Below are positions 17,676 through 26,374 of a DNA stretch of 64,000 bases, in pieces (within the stretch, counting starts at the first letter, position 1; each line of letters begins with the position of its first letter). The DNA lies in the NCBI GenBank assembly GCA_017887325.1, contig JAGHIE010000012.1:28091-92090 (forward strand), given 5' to 3'. The notes under the pieces are model-generated. The model ran no database searches, had not been told where the DNA came from, and saw only the letters and a list, made by a program, of their open reading frames with translations. The stretch is from Oscillospiraceae bacterium (GTDB lineage Bacteria > Bacillota > Clostridia > Oscillospirales > Ruminococcaceae). The translations under genes were made by a program, and so were the position numbers.

Positions 17676-18428
17676 TTATTTATTATTTTGTTTCTTTTTA
17701 CCATACCCTTTTGAACTACTTTGTTGGTTTTTATGTTCAGAATTATTTCCACCTTTATTATTTTGATTATTACTAATCACTTCTTCATTCGATGATAGCA
17801 TATCAATTTTTTCATTAATTTCTTTCATTGAAAGATTTTTAATTTCATCAACTGTAATTTGTGGGTTTAATTCTAGCAATTGAAGATACGCCTTATACTT
17901 TCCATAAGATAATCCCAATTCATTTGCTTTTTCTATTTCTTCAATGTTTCCATTTTCACAAGATATATTATTCCTATTTGGAATACATTCTTCTATATTA
18001 CCCAATATCTCGCTATTTTTTTCCTGGTTTTCACCAACGATAGTAATTGATACATCTTCACTTTTAATACTATTTTCTGAAAAAATAATATTAATTGCAT
18101 CACTGTAGTTCAGATTAACTATATCTAAAGATTTAGCCAATTGTTTATCATTATACTCATTTACTCCTACAACTTTATCAAATCTATTAATTAAAAGTTC
18201 TATAGAAGACTCTGAATCAATACTTATTGCATAAACAGGAGTAAAGTAGAAGTAAGAACTACCTAATATAATAAAACATATCACTATAGCAAACGCTAAC
18301 TGTCTATTTATTTGGTAAAATATTTTCTTTGACTTATTTTTTTCTTTTAAAATATTATTATAAGTTTTATTTTTCAATTCTTCTGTAGCTTTTATTTCAT
18401 TAAAAGCATTTTTTATTTTACCATTCAT
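17676..18428 (-). CDS. Membrane-bound RsgI-like anti-sigma factor
   Basis: 250-residue protein beginning at the ATG at 18428 (AGGAGGTG eight bases upstream, overlapping the sigma gene's end by 11 bases). It has a charged cytosolic N-terminus of about 45 residues, one transmembrane helix (about 45-64) and an extracellular part that starts VYAISIDSESSIELLINRFDKV. This matches the start of the RsgI extracellular domain (SLDVNPSIEL-type) and is followed by the helix-rich middle region and a long Asn/Lys/Gly/Ser-rich tail. The known RsgI proteins hold a sigma factor at the membrane and sense an extracellular ligand. Here the cytosolic part is short and the cognate sigma is ECF-type, so it is RsgI-like rather than a true SigI regulator. 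Family and role are inferred. Confidence 0.75.
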   Translation of the reverse strand: MNGKIKNAFNEIKATEELKNKTYNNILKEKNKSKKIFYQINRQLAFAIVICFIILGSSYFYFTPVYAISIDSESSIELLINRFDKVVGVNEYNDKQLAKSLDIVNLNYSDAINIIFSENSIKSEDVSITIVGENQEKNSEILGNIEECIPNRNNISCENGNIEEIEKANELGLSYGKYKAYLQLLELNPQITVDEIKNLSMKEINEKIDMLSSNEEVISNNQNNKGGNNSEHKNQQSSSKGYGKKKQNNK

Positions 18429-18909
18429 AGTCCTCACCTCCTATTTTTTCTTTTAAAATCTTTTTAGCTCGTGTAAGTAGAGTATAAACTGTATTTACAT
18501 TTTTATTTAATATTTTACTTATTTCAGATGCTTGGTATCCTTCATAATAATATAAATATACAACATTTTTATATTTTTCAGGTAATGATAACACAGCTTC
18601 TAAAACAAATTTATTATCTAATGACAAATCTTCTCCACTTTCTTTTTCTAAATAAGTTTCTATTGATATTGTTTTACTTCTAAAAAAACTTTTTAAATAA
18701 TCTTTACAAGCATTTATTGTAACTCTAATTATCCAAGCTTTTTCATGATTTTTATTTTCGAATTTTATATCATTTTGCAGATATTTAATAAATACATTTT
18801 GAAAAATATCTTCTGTATCAGTTTCATTTTTTAAATGAACCATGCAAAGTCTTTTTACCATATCTGAATATAATTCTATAGCTTGGGCTAATTCTTTTTC
18901 ACTTCGCAC
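18418..18909 (-). CDS. ECF-type RNA polymerase sigma factor
   Basis: 163-residue extracytoplasmic-function sigma factor with region 2 (about 12-75: DMVKRLCMVHLKNETDTEDIFQNVFIKYL, then HEKAWIIRVTINACKDYLKS) and region 4 (about 100-155: LPEKYKNVVYLYYYEGYQASEISKILNKNVNTVYTLLTRAKKIL) and no region 3. Start is GTG at 18909, preceded by AGAGGTG. It overlaps the RsgI-like gene by 11 bases, so sigma and anti-sigma are translationally coupled, and lies 23 bases after the repeat-protein gene. Probably autoregulated, based only on operon structure. Confidence 0.9.
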   Translation of the reverse strand: MRSEKELAQAIELYSDMVKRLCMVHLKNETDTEDIFQNVFIKYLQNDIKFENKNHEKAWIIRVTINACKDYLKSFFRSKTISIETYLEKESGEDLSLDNKFVLEAVLSLPEKYKNVVYLYYYEGYQASEISKILNKNVNTVYTLLTRAKKILKEKIGGEDYEW

Positions 18910-18932
18910 AATTCATCACCTCTAATCAATAA

Positions 18933-19448
18933 TTACCTATTCTTTCCTTTGCCTCTATTATCACATATTCCATCGCTATTGTCATCTACAAAATTAGTAC
19001 CTTTGTTTTGTCCTTGTCCGTTTCGAAGTCCTGTGCCTTTGTTATCGCAAATTCCGTCGCCGTTTTCATCTACAAAATTTACTCCTTTATTTTGTCCTTG
19101 TCCGTTTCCAAGTCCTGTACCTTTGTTATCGCAAATTCCGTCGCCGTTTTCATCTACAAAATTTACTCCTTTATTTTGTCCTTGTCCATTTCCAAGTCCC
19201 GTACCTTTGTTATCGCAAACTCCGTCACCGTCTTCGTCTATAAAATTTGTTCCTTTGTTTTGTCCTTGTCCATTTCCAAGTCCTGTACCTTTGTTATCAC
19301 AAATTCCGTCGTCATTGTCATCTACAAAATTAGTACCAATTGTTTGATTTTGCCCTCTAGAAGTTTTTCCTTTTGACATAGCATTAACTGACACTATTGC
19401 AGATGTAGCTAAAACTCCTATTAAAATAACTGTAAAAATTTTTTTCAT
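18933..19448 (-). CDS. Secreted Asp-rich repeat protein (EF-hand/Excalibur-like loops)
   Basis: 171 residues from the ATG at 19448 (AAAGGTGG upstream). It has an N-terminal signal peptide (MKKIFTVILIGVLATSAIVS then VNA), followed by four full copies and one truncated copy of a 28-residue unit of the type GTNFVDENGDGICDNKG then TGLGNGQGQNK. Each unit carries D-x-N/D-x-D-G-x-C-D, which resembles calcium loops of the EF-hand, dockerin and Excalibur type, with a single Cys per unit. No cell-wall anchor or transmembrane helix after the signal. It is the first gene of the operon with the ECF sigma and the anti-sigma. I infer a metal-binding extracytoplasmic target of that sigma; binding is untested. 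Confidence 0.8.
   Translation of the reverse strand: MKKIFTVILIGVLATSAIVSVNAMSKGKTSRGQNQTIGTNFVDDNDDGICDNKGTGLGNGQGQNKGTNFIDEDGDGVCDNKGTGLGNGQGQNKGVNFVDENGDGICDNKGTGLGNGQGQNKGVNFVDENGDGICDNKGTGLRNGQGQNKGTNFVDDNSDGICDNRGKGKNR
18936..19337 (-). repeat. 84-bp tandem repeat inside the secreted repeat protein
   Basis: Four 84-base units (19337 down to 19002) plus a partial unit, encoding 28 residues each. Two neighbouring units are almost identical at the DNA level, so copy number could change by recombination or slippage. The GC content is clearly above the background. Confidence 0.9.
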
Positions 19449-19492
19449 ATTAATTACCACCTTTCTTTAAGTCTTCTTATCGACTTCATATA

Positions 19493-19518
19493 TAATACGA
19501 TTGAAAAATAACTTTTCA
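19493..19518 (-). promoter_or_regulatory. Candidate ECF promoter of the repeat-protein operon
   Basis: Minus-strand TGAAAAGT (19511-19518) and CGTATTA (19493-19499) lie about 45-70 bases before the start. They are reminiscent of ECF promoters (TGAAA-type -35 and CGTA -10) but the spacing is slightly short. TGAAAA-gttat-TTTTCA also forms a small inverted repeat. Confidence 0.35.
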
Positions 19519-19544
19519 TTCAAAAATAAAAAATATTTTAAAAT

Positions 19545-19582
19545 AAAAATGCAAGTACAAAATTATTTGTACTTGCATTTTT
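19545..19582. terminator. Bidirectional-looking terminator after the ABC exporter
   Basis: Perfect 17-bp stem (AAAAATGCAAGTACAAA at 19545-19561 with its complement at 19566-19582), loop atta. On the minus strand it ends the MarR-ABC operon two bases after the exporter stop and isolates the repeat-protein operon. Confidence 0.93.
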
Positions 19583-19583
19583 A

Positions 19584-21476
19584 TTATGCACTAGTTTTTT
19601 CAAACTGGCTGTTATATAGATTATAATAAAATCCTTGTTGTTCCATTAATTCATTATGATTACCTTGCTCTATAATATTACCATCTTTCATAACTAAAAT
19701 TAAATCAGCATTTTTTATAGTAGATAATCTATGAGCAATAATAAAACTTGTTCTACCTTTCATTAAGTTATCCATTGCTTCTTGAATTTTAATTTCTGTT
19801 CTTGTGTCTACTGAACTTGTAGCTTCATCTAAAATCAAAATTTTAGGATCTGCCAAAATTGCTCTAGCTATTGTTAATAATTGTTTTTGTCCTTGTGATA
19901 TATTTGTAGCTTCTTCATTTAGTTCCATATTGTATCCATCTGGTAACGCTTTTACAAAGCTATGAACTTTGGCAGCTTTTGATGCTTGTATAATTTCTTC
20001 ATCAGTTGCATCTAGTTTTCCATACTTAATATTGTCTTTAATTGTTCCGTTAAACAACCAAGTGTCTTGTAAAACCATACCAAAAGCTTCCCTTAACTGA
20101 CTTCTATCAAAGTCTTTTACATTATATCCGTCAACTAAAATTTCACCACTTGTTACATCATAAAAACGCATTAACAATTTTATCATAGTAGTTTTTCCAG
20201 CACCAGTTGGTCCAACAATAGCAATCTTTTGACCTTGTTTTACTTTAGCACTAAAATCTTTAATTATTATTTTATCATAATTATAACCAAATGAAACATT
20301 TTTAAATTCAACATTACCTATAATATCATTTGAAGTTGCAGGAGAATAAGTTTCTTTTCCATTGATAATTTCTTTTTTAACTTTTGGATTTCTAGCTTTT
20401 TGTTCTTCTTCTTCCTCAGCTAAAAATTCAAATACTCTTTCAGCTGCTGCTGCAGTTGATTGTAACATATTAGCTACTTGTGCTACTTGAGCAATAGGTT
20501 GATTAAATTGTCTTACATATTGAATAAATGATTGGATATCCCCTACTTTTATAGTACCATTTATTGCTAAATAACCACCAACAATAGCAACCATAACATA
20601 TCCTAAATTACCTACAAAGTTCATAATAGGCATCATCATACCTGATAAAAATTGAGATTTCCAAGCACAACTATATAACTTTTCATTACATTCATTAAAA
20701 TCATCGATAACTTGATTTTCATTATTAAAAGCTTTAACAATATTGTGACCACTATAAACTTCTTCTACTTGACCATTAACTTCCCCTAAAAATTCTTGTT
20801 GTTGTTTAAAGAATTTTTGAGATTTTTTTACAGTTAAAGAAATTAAAATCATTGATAATGGTAAAATCAAAAGAGTAATTATAGCCATTATCCAGCTTAT
20901 AGAAAACATCATTATTAATACACCTATTACTGTAGTAATAGCAGTAATAACTTGTGTCATACTTTGGTTTAAACTTTGGCTTAAAGTATCAATATCATTT
21001 GTAACTCTTGATAAAATTTCACCATAAGGTCTGCCATCAAAATATTTCATTGGCATTTTAGATATTTTTTCTGATATTTGTTTACGCATATTATATGCTA
21101 CTTTTTGAGTTATATTTGTTGTTATTATACCTTGTATAAATGAGAAAACTGCACTTATAACATACAAAGTTAATAAAAACAATAATATACCTGCTATTTT
21201 ATCAAAATCTATACCACTACCTGCTCCAGTAACTTTCGACATAAGTCCTTCAAAAATTTCTGTTGTAGCATTACCTAATATTTTAGGTCCAACTATTGAA
21301 AAAGTGGCACTGCCTATTGCAAAAACTACAACTATTAAGAAACCTATCCAATATTTGCTTAAATATTTTATAAGTTTACTCATAGTACCTTTAAAGTTTT
21401 TGGCTTTTTCACCAACCATATTAGGTCCGTGACCCATAGGACCTCTTGGTCCTCCTTTAAATCCTTTTTTACTCAT
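19584..21476 (-). CDS. Heterodimeric ABC exporter, second subunit (consensus ATPase site)
   Basis: 630-residue half-transporter: Gly/Pro-rich cytosolic N-tail (MSKKGFKGGPRGPMGHGPNM), six transmembrane helices (about 40-345), and an ATPase domain with Walker A GPTGAGKTT, signature ISQGQKQ (not the consensus LSGGQ) and Walker B LILDEATSSVD with the catalytic Glu. The partner upstream has the opposite pattern, so the pair would form one normal and one degenerate ATP site, as in BmrC/BmrD- and LmrC/LmrD-type multidrug exporters. The ATG overlaps the partner gene by eight bases. Substrate is unknown. Confidence 0.93.
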   Translation of the reverse strand: MSKKGFKGGPRGPMGHGPNMVGEKAKNFKGTMSKLIKYLSKYWIGFLIVVVFAIGSATFSIVGPKILGNATTEIFEGLMSKVTGAGSGIDFDKIAGILLFLLTLYVISAVFSFIQGIITTNITQKVAYNMRKQISEKISKMPMKYFDGRPYGEILSRVTNDIDTLSQSLNQSMTQVITAITTVIGVLIMMFSISWIMAIITLLILPLSMILISLTVKKSQKFFKQQQEFLGEVNGQVEEVYSGHNIVKAFNNENQVIDDFNECNEKLYSCAWKSQFLSGMMMPIMNFVGNLGYVMVAIVGGYLAINGTIKVGDIQSFIQYVRQFNQPIAQVAQVANMLQSTAAAAERVFEFLAEEEEEQKARNPKVKKEIINGKETYSPATSNDIIGNVEFKNVSFGYNYDKIIIKDFSAKVKQGQKIAIVGPTGAGKTTMIKLLMRFYDVTSGEILVDGYNVKDFDRSQLREAFGMVLQDTWLFNGTIKDNIKYGKLDATDEEIIQASKAAKVHSFVKALPDGYNMELNEEATNISQGQKQLLTIARAILADPKILILDEATSSVDTRTEIKIQEAMDNLMKGRTSFIIAHRLSTIKNADLILVMKDGNIIEQGNHNELMEQQGFYYNLYNSQFEKTSA

Positions 21477-23730
21477 CGCCTAATTCCTCCTGTGATAATT
21501 GAGATAGTGCAATTTGTTTATATACTTCACAAGATTTTAGCAACTCACTATGTGTTCCTTTTCCTACAATTTTTCCTTCATCTAATACAATAATTTGTTC
21601 TGCATGTAAAATTGTACTAATTCTTTGTGCAACAATAATAACTGTAGAATTTTCAGTATTTTCTTTCAATGCATTTCTTAAGGTTAAATCTGTTTTATAG
21701 TCTAATGCTGAAAAACTATCATCAAAGATATAAATGCTTGGTTTTTTAGCAATAGCTCTAGCTATTGACAATCTTTGTTTTTGACCACCTGAAACATTTT
21801 TACCACCTTGAGAAATTTCACTTTGTACGCCATATTCTTTTTGATCTATGAACTCTTTAGATTGTGATATTTCAATAGCTTTTTGCATATCTTCATCAGA
21901 TATATTTGTATCACCATATTTTAAATTACTTTCAATAGTACCTGAGAATAATATTCCTTTTTGTGGTACATAACCAATCTTTTCTCTTAAATCATGTTGT
22001 GATAAATCTCTAATATCAACATTATCTATTGTAATACTTCCTTCAGTAACATCATAAAATCTAGGAATTAAATTTACTAATGTTGATTTACCACAACCAG
22101 TTGCACCTATAATAGCAGTTGTTTCACCACAATTTGCTTTAAATGATATATTACTTAAAACACTTTCCTCAGCATTTGGATAAGCAAAAGAAACATTATT
22201 AAATTCTACAACACCTTTAGAGTTTTCTGGTAATGATTTAACATTTTCTTTATCTTTGATAGCAGTTTTTGATGTTAAAATTTCATCAATTCTTGTCATA
22301 GAAACAGCAGCACGAGGTAACATAACTGATATCATAGAAATCATTAAAAATGACATAATAATTTGCATTGTATATTGTATAAACGCCATTAAATCCCCAA
22401 CTTGCATAGCACCTGATTCAATACTATGTGAACCATTCCATACTATTAAAATTGTAATACCATTCATAACAAACATCATTAAAGGCATCATACAAGTCAT
22501 AACTCTGTTTACAAATAAAGTTGTTTTTGTCAAATCTTTATTTGCTTTATCAAATCTTTTTTCTTCATATTTATCTGTACCAAAAGCTCTTATTACTGGT
22601 ACACCTATTAATATTTCTCTTGTTACTAAATTAAGTTTATCTATTAATTTTTGAAGTATTTTGAACTTAGGCATAACAACAACAAATAAAAACATTACAA
22701 TAAGCATAATAATTCCTAATGCAACGCCTATAATCCATGCCATTTCATGGTTTGTTCCTAAAACTTTTATAACACCACCAATACCTAAAATTGGTGCGTA
22801 GAAAACTATTCTTATAACCATTACCATCAACATTTGAATTTGTTGAACATCGTTTGTACTTCTTGTTATCAAACTAGCAGTTGAAAAATGGTCAAACTCT
22901 GTATTTGAGAAAGAAACAACTTTTTTAAATACACCTTTTCTCAAATTTCTTCCCAAACCAGCAGCAATTCTTGATGCTAAAAATCCAACAATTATGCTTA
23001 CTACCATACTTAACAATGCTAATAAAATCATTTTTGCACCTGTAGATAGCATATATCTATTTTGAATTTTATCTGTATCTACACCAACTTTTTCATATTC
23101 TGTTTTAGTGTATTGTATAGCACTTTGTTCTAAAATACTATCAGGCATTTTTTGAAGTTTTTCTTCAAATTTAGCAGCAAACTGATCTACATATTCTTTA
23201 GGTAAATATTTTAACATATCTAATGTATTTAGATTATCTGTATTAATATTTTGTGCAGAAAGTTGTGCTTTTAATTGTTCATTCATTTTATCTAACTCAT
23301 CATTAGGCATTTCTAATGATGTTACAATCATCATTGGCATTTTAAATATATCTGTCAATTTTTCTTGATTATCTAAATTTATTAATTCATAAAGATCACC
23401 AACAAAATTTTCATCATTTAGTATTTCATATTTTTCGCTATATTCTTTTAATTCATTTTTATTCAACTTATCTTTTTGAATAAGATTATAATTTGATAAA
23501 ACCTCTTCTTTATCAGATTCATTCATAAACAATAATAAATTGTCCATATCATTTTTAGTTATTACACTAGGCACGCCTTCTTCAATACCACCATATTGAA
23601 TACCAACGTTAACTATATTAGAGGTATATTGTGGCAATGAAAGTTCACACATTGCTTGAACAACTAATAATGCTATTGTTATTATTAATGGTATTATAAA
23701 AGGCTTCATATGTTTACATATTTTAAACAT
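21469..23730 (-). CDS. Heterodimeric ABC exporter, first subunit (degenerate ATPase site)
   Basis: 753-residue half-transporter. Compared with ordinary exporters it has an insertion of about 180 residues between transmembrane helices 1 and 2 (about 45-230), Asn/Asp/Glu/Lys-rich and presumably extracellular. The ATPase domain has Walker A GATGCGKST, signature VSGGQKQ and Walker B IYIFDDSFSALD, where Asp replaces the catalytic Glu. That makes it the degenerate-site subunit, completed by the downstream gene. Overlaps it by eight bases and starts two bases after marR. Role: probable drug or peptide export, inferred from family. Confidence 0.92.
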   Translation of the reverse strand: MFKICKHMKPFIIPLIITIALLVVQAMCELSLPQYTSNIVNVGIQYGGIEEGVPSVITKNDMDNLLLFMNESDKEEVLSNYNLIQKDKLNKNELKEYSEKYEILNDENFVGDLYELINLDNQEKLTDIFKMPMMIVTSLEMPNDELDKMNEQLKAQLSAQNINTDNLNTLDMLKYLPKEYVDQFAAKFEEKLQKMPDSILEQSAIQYTKTEYEKVGVDTDKIQNRYMLSTGAKMILLALLSMVVSIIVGFLASRIAAGLGRNLRKGVFKKVVSFSNTEFDHFSTASLITRSTNDVQQIQMLMVMVIRIVFYAPILGIGGVIKVLGTNHEMAWIIGVALGIIMLIVMFLFVVVMPKFKILQKLIDKLNLVTREILIGVPVIRAFGTDKYEEKRFDKANKDLTKTTLFVNRVMTCMMPLMMFVMNGITILIVWNGSHSIESGAMQVGDLMAFIQYTMQIIMSFLMISMISVMLPRAAVSMTRIDEILTSKTAIKDKENVKSLPENSKGVVEFNNVSFAYPNAEESVLSNISFKANCGETTAIIGATGCGKSTLVNLIPRFYDVTEGSITIDNVDIRDLSQHDLREKIGYVPQKGILFSGTIESNLKYGDTNISDEDMQKAIEISQSKEFIDQKEYGVQSEISQGGKNVSGGQKQRLSIARAIAKKPSIYIFDDSFSALDYKTDLTLRNALKENTENSTVIIVAQRISTILHAEQIIVLDEGKIVGKGTHSELLKSCEVYKQIALSQLSQEELGDE

Positions 23731-23732
23731 TA

Positions 23733-24185
23733 TTATTCATCTCCCTTCAAAAATTTATCATTATAACTTTTAGCGAAAGATATGTTTATTTTGTTTAATA
23801 ATCTTTTTAACACTATCTTTTCATCTTTTTCTAAAATAGAGTCTAAATGTTCTTCTAATTCTTCCTCTATTTTTTCAAATTTACACAAAACTTTTTGTCC
23901 TTCATCAGTTAATGTTATAACTGTTTTTCTTAAGTCATTTTTATCCTGTTCTTTCTTTATAAAACCTTGTTTTTCCATTCTTTGTATCATCACAGTCAAA
24001 GTTGAAGGTTTTATCATTAATATATCAGCCAACTCTTTTTGATTTGCTTTCCCATGCTTTTTTAAGGCCTTTAAAAGTTGTGGCTGTCCTGGATACAAAC
24101 CTATTTTTTCAAACTTAGGATGTGTAAATTTAAAAACATACTTCATACACTTTGAAAATTCAACAATTATTTTTTCATCTTCCAA
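23733..24185 (-). CDS. MarR family transcriptional regulator
   Basis: 150-residue winged-helix regulator. The start is the TTG at 24185 (GAAAGG ten bases upstream); the nearby ATG is out of frame. Motifs: LLKALKKHGKANQKELADIL, then MIKPSTLTVMIQRMEKQGFIKKEQD and DLRKTVITLTDEG, the classic MarR recognition helix and wing. First gene of marR-ABC-ABC with a long perfect dyad just upstream, so it most likely represses this operon and is relieved by an exporter substrate. Confidence 0.93.
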   Translation of the reverse strand: MEDEKIIVEFSKCMKYVFKFTHPKFEKIGLYPGQPQLLKALKKHGKANQKELADILMIKPSTLTVMIQRMEKQGFIKKEQDKNDLRKTVITLTDEGQKVLCKFEKIEEELEEHLDSILEKDEKIVLKRLLNKINISFAKSYNDKFLKGDE

Positions 24186-24202
24186 TTAATATTTTCCTTT
24201 CT

Positions 24203-24240
24203 AAGAATATAATAGTTAGCTACCTAATTATTATATTCTT
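24203..24240. promoter_or_regulatory. Operator dyad upstream of marR
   Basis: 38-base inverted repeat: 12-base perfect arms AAGAATATAATA (24203-24214) and TATTATATTCTT (24229-24240), with an inner TTAG-cta-CCTAA core. It lies 17 bases before the marR start codon. The position and symmetry fit a MarR operator. Confidence 0.75.
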
Positions 24241-24343
24241 ATTGTTTTAAATATCAATAGCATTCATAATTATTTTACATTCATTGTTATTTGTTATAAT
24301 ACATTAATATTTTTAAATATTATTATGTTAATTGTTCACATAT

Positions 24344-24385
24344 AAAAAGAGAGTATATAAAATACATTTTATATACTCTCTTTTT
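24344..24385. terminator. Terminator after the ANTAR regulator
   Basis: Perfect 19-bp stem (24344-24362 with 24367-24385), loop taca, with A5 and T5 ends. It follows the ANTAR gene stop directly on the minus strand. Confidence 0.93.
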
Positions 24386-24386
24386 A

Positions 24387-24953
24387 TTAATAATATTGCC
24401 CTAAAATATTTTCTGCAACTTCTTTTCTTGTTATTCTGTTATCCATAGCAGTTTTTTCTATGTATCTATGTGCTTGTGATTCTGTCATACCCTTTTGTTC
24501 TATCAGAAAACATTTAGCTTTATCGATACATCTTATTTCTTCTATTTTATTCTGAAGTTTTACATTCTGTTGTTGCAATCCAACAATTCTTCTTCTAGAA
24601 GCAACAGCCAACTTTACTGTTTGGTAAAACACTGCTCTATTTATAGGCTTACCCATAACAAGTACTCCAAAATTTTCAACTTTTGCAGATAAATCATCTA
24701 CTATTTCATTTTTAGCTATTAATATAACACTAGCACAAGTAATCTCAGTTAAAGAAATACATAAATCTACACCGAACTCATCACTTAAAGGGCTATTTAT
24801 AATAATTATACTAAAATCTGATTGATTAGTTACTCTCCTAGCTTCAGTTCCGTTTGATACTGATTGAATATTTTGATAACCATTAGACTTTAACAGCATG
24901 GTTAACAAGTCAATTGATTTTTGTGTACTAGAAACAACTAAAACTTTATCCAT
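24387..24953 (-). CDS. ANTAR-domain antiterminator / response regulator
   Basis: 188-residue protein with an N-terminal pseudo-receiver (about 1-120), a coiled-coil linker (RRRIVGLQQQNVKLQNKIEE) and a C-terminal ANTAR RNA-binding domain (IDKAKCFLIEQKGMTESQAHRYIEKTAMDNRITRKEVA). The receiver does not show a convincing phospho-Asp (IIIINSPLSDE replaces the usual Asp-Met-Pro), so phosphorylation may not apply. It follows glnA by 31 bases. The glnA-ANTAR pairing is known in Clostridium, where NitR controls glutamine synthetase by antitermination. The same role is inferred here. Confidence 0.88.
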   Translation of the reverse strand: MDKVLVVSSTQKSIDLLTMLLKSNGYQNIQSVSNGTEARRVTNQSDFSIIIINSPLSDEFGVDLCISLTEITCASVILIAKNEIVDDLSAKVENFGVLVMGKPINRAVFYQTVKLAVASRRRIVGLQQQNVKLQNKIEEIRCIDKAKCFLIEQKGMTESQAHRYIEKTAMDNRITRKEVAENILGQYY

Positions 24954-24984
24954 ACTGCACCGTCCTTTCGTTAACTAAATAAAA

Positions 24985-26304
24985 TTAAATTTTAGTAAAA
25001 TATTGATTTTCTTCAAAACTCCACTTATCAATTTGACTCTTATACAAATTATACTCATTACTTTTTTCATTTAAATATGCATTCAATAAATCTTCATGAA
25101 TCACAGATTTTACAAAATCACTATTTTTAGCATATTGTATTGCTTGACCTAAATTTTCAGGTATTTTATCATATTCTTTTGATATTTCATCTTCAATATT
25201 TAATAAATTAATATCTGTTGATTTTGGCAATTTTAGTCCTTTTTCTATACCTTCTAAACCTGCATAAATTAACAAAGCATATGCTAAATAAGGATTGCAA
25301 GAAGGGTCTGCTGAACGCAATTCCATTCTAGCATTTTCCTCTGTAGCCGAAGGAATTCTGATTAATGGACTACAATTTTTATGTGACCATGTTATATATT
25401 TTGGTGCTTCAAAAGCTCCAAATCTATTATATGAATTTGTAATTGGATTTAAAAACACAGTTATTTCTTTTATTCTATTTAAAATACCAGCTACAAAACT
25501 ATCAGCTTCTTTAGAATGATTATCATCATTAGAAGTAAATATGTTACAACCATTTTTAATCAAAGAAATATTTATATGCAAACCACTTCCACTTTGATTA
25601 TTATATGGTTTAGGCATAAAACTAGCAAATAAACCATTTGTAGATGCAATAGTTCTTGCCACAGTTTTAAAAGTTATCAAATCATCAGCAGCTGTCAAAG
25701 CATCATTATAGTTAAAATCTATTTCATTTTGTCCATCACCTGATTCATGGTGTGAACTTTGTACAATAGTTCCCATTTCCTCTAAGTTTAGGCAAATTTC
25801 TCTCCTTACATTTTCCCCTTTATCCAATGGTGCTACATCTAAATAATCAGCATAATCATGTGGTATTTTAGTTGGTCTTCCCTTTTCATCTTGTTCAAAT
25901 AAATAAAACTCACATTCTGCCCCTATTTTTGCACAATAACCCATTTCAAACGCTTTTTGAGTAGCTTTTTGTAACACTGTTCTTCCACAAGCTTCAAAAA
26001 CTCTACCATCAGCATATTTTATATCACAGAAAAATCTAATAACCCTACCTTGTTGAGGTCTCCAAGGTAATATAGCTAATGTTGTTGGGTCTGGATGTAA
26101 AAATAATTCTGTTTCACTTATACCTTTATACCCTCTAATATTTGATACATCAAAAGAAACACCTTTTTCAAAAGCTTTAGGCAATTCTCTTGCCATAATA
26201 GCTAAATTTTTCATATTTCCAAATATATCACAAAATACTAGTCTTATGAATTTTACATCGTTTTCGTTTACAAATTGCAATACTTCATTAACAGTATTAT
26301 TCAT
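24985..26304 (-). CDS. glnA: Glutamine synthetase, type I
   Basis: ATP-dependent ammonium assimilation enzyme, 439 residues. The chosen start is ATG at 26304 with GGAGGG before it; an in-frame TTG at 26319 lies in that site. Motifs: N-terminal beta-grasp (KFIRLVFCDIFGNMKNL), MPKPYNNQSGSGLHIN, NPITNSYNRFG, RIPSATEENARMELRSADPS and the C-terminal Mn-binding region. A short leader with AACCA-TGGTT hairpin precedes the site. Promoter TTTATA-N17-TATAAT is about 40 bases upstream. It is paired with an ANTAR regulator downstream; no GlnR is seen. Confidence 0.95.
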   Translation of the reverse strand: MNNTVNEVLQFVNENDVKFIRLVFCDIFGNMKNLAIMARELPKAFEKGVSFDVSNIRGYKGISETELFLHPDPTTLAILPWRPQQGRVIRFFCDIKYADGRVFEACGRTVLQKATQKAFEMGYCAKIGAECEFYLFEQDEKGRPTKIPHDYADYLDVAPLDKGENVRREICLNLEEMGTIVQSSHHESGDGQNEIDFNYNDALTAADDLITFKTVARTIASTNGLFASFMPKPYNNQSGSGLHINISLIKNGCNIFTSNDDNHSKEADSFVAGILNRIKEITVFLNPITNSYNRFGAFEAPKYITWSHKNCSPLIRIPSATEENARMELRSADPSCNPYLAYALLIYAGLEGIEKGLKLPKSTDINLLNIEDEISKEYDKIPENLGQAIQYAKNSDFVKSVIHEDLLNAYLNEKSNEYNLYKSQIDKWSFEENQYFTKI

Positions 26305-26345
26305 AATAAATCCCTCCAAACCATAAATTCTGGTTAACTAAAACA

Positions 26346-26374
26346 ATTATACACTATTTTTACTGTTCTATAAA
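26346..26374 (-). promoter_or_regulatory. glnA promoter
   Basis: Minus-strand TTTATA (26369-26374), 17-base spacer, TATAAT (26346-26351). The leader to the glnA start is only about 40 bases, with one short hairpin AACCA-gaattta-TGGTT before the ribosome binding site and no twin ANTAR-type hairpins. Confidence 0.8.

Noticed and set aside
18936..19337. Possible CRISPR array
   Set aside because: The units are 84 bp, tandem without unique spacers, and encode protein repeats.
18949..19376. Long plus-strand open frames over the repeat-protein gene
   Set aside because: They are antisense shadows of the in-frame 84-bp repeats; no ribosome binding site, and the minus-strand gene has a signal peptide and meaningful repeats.
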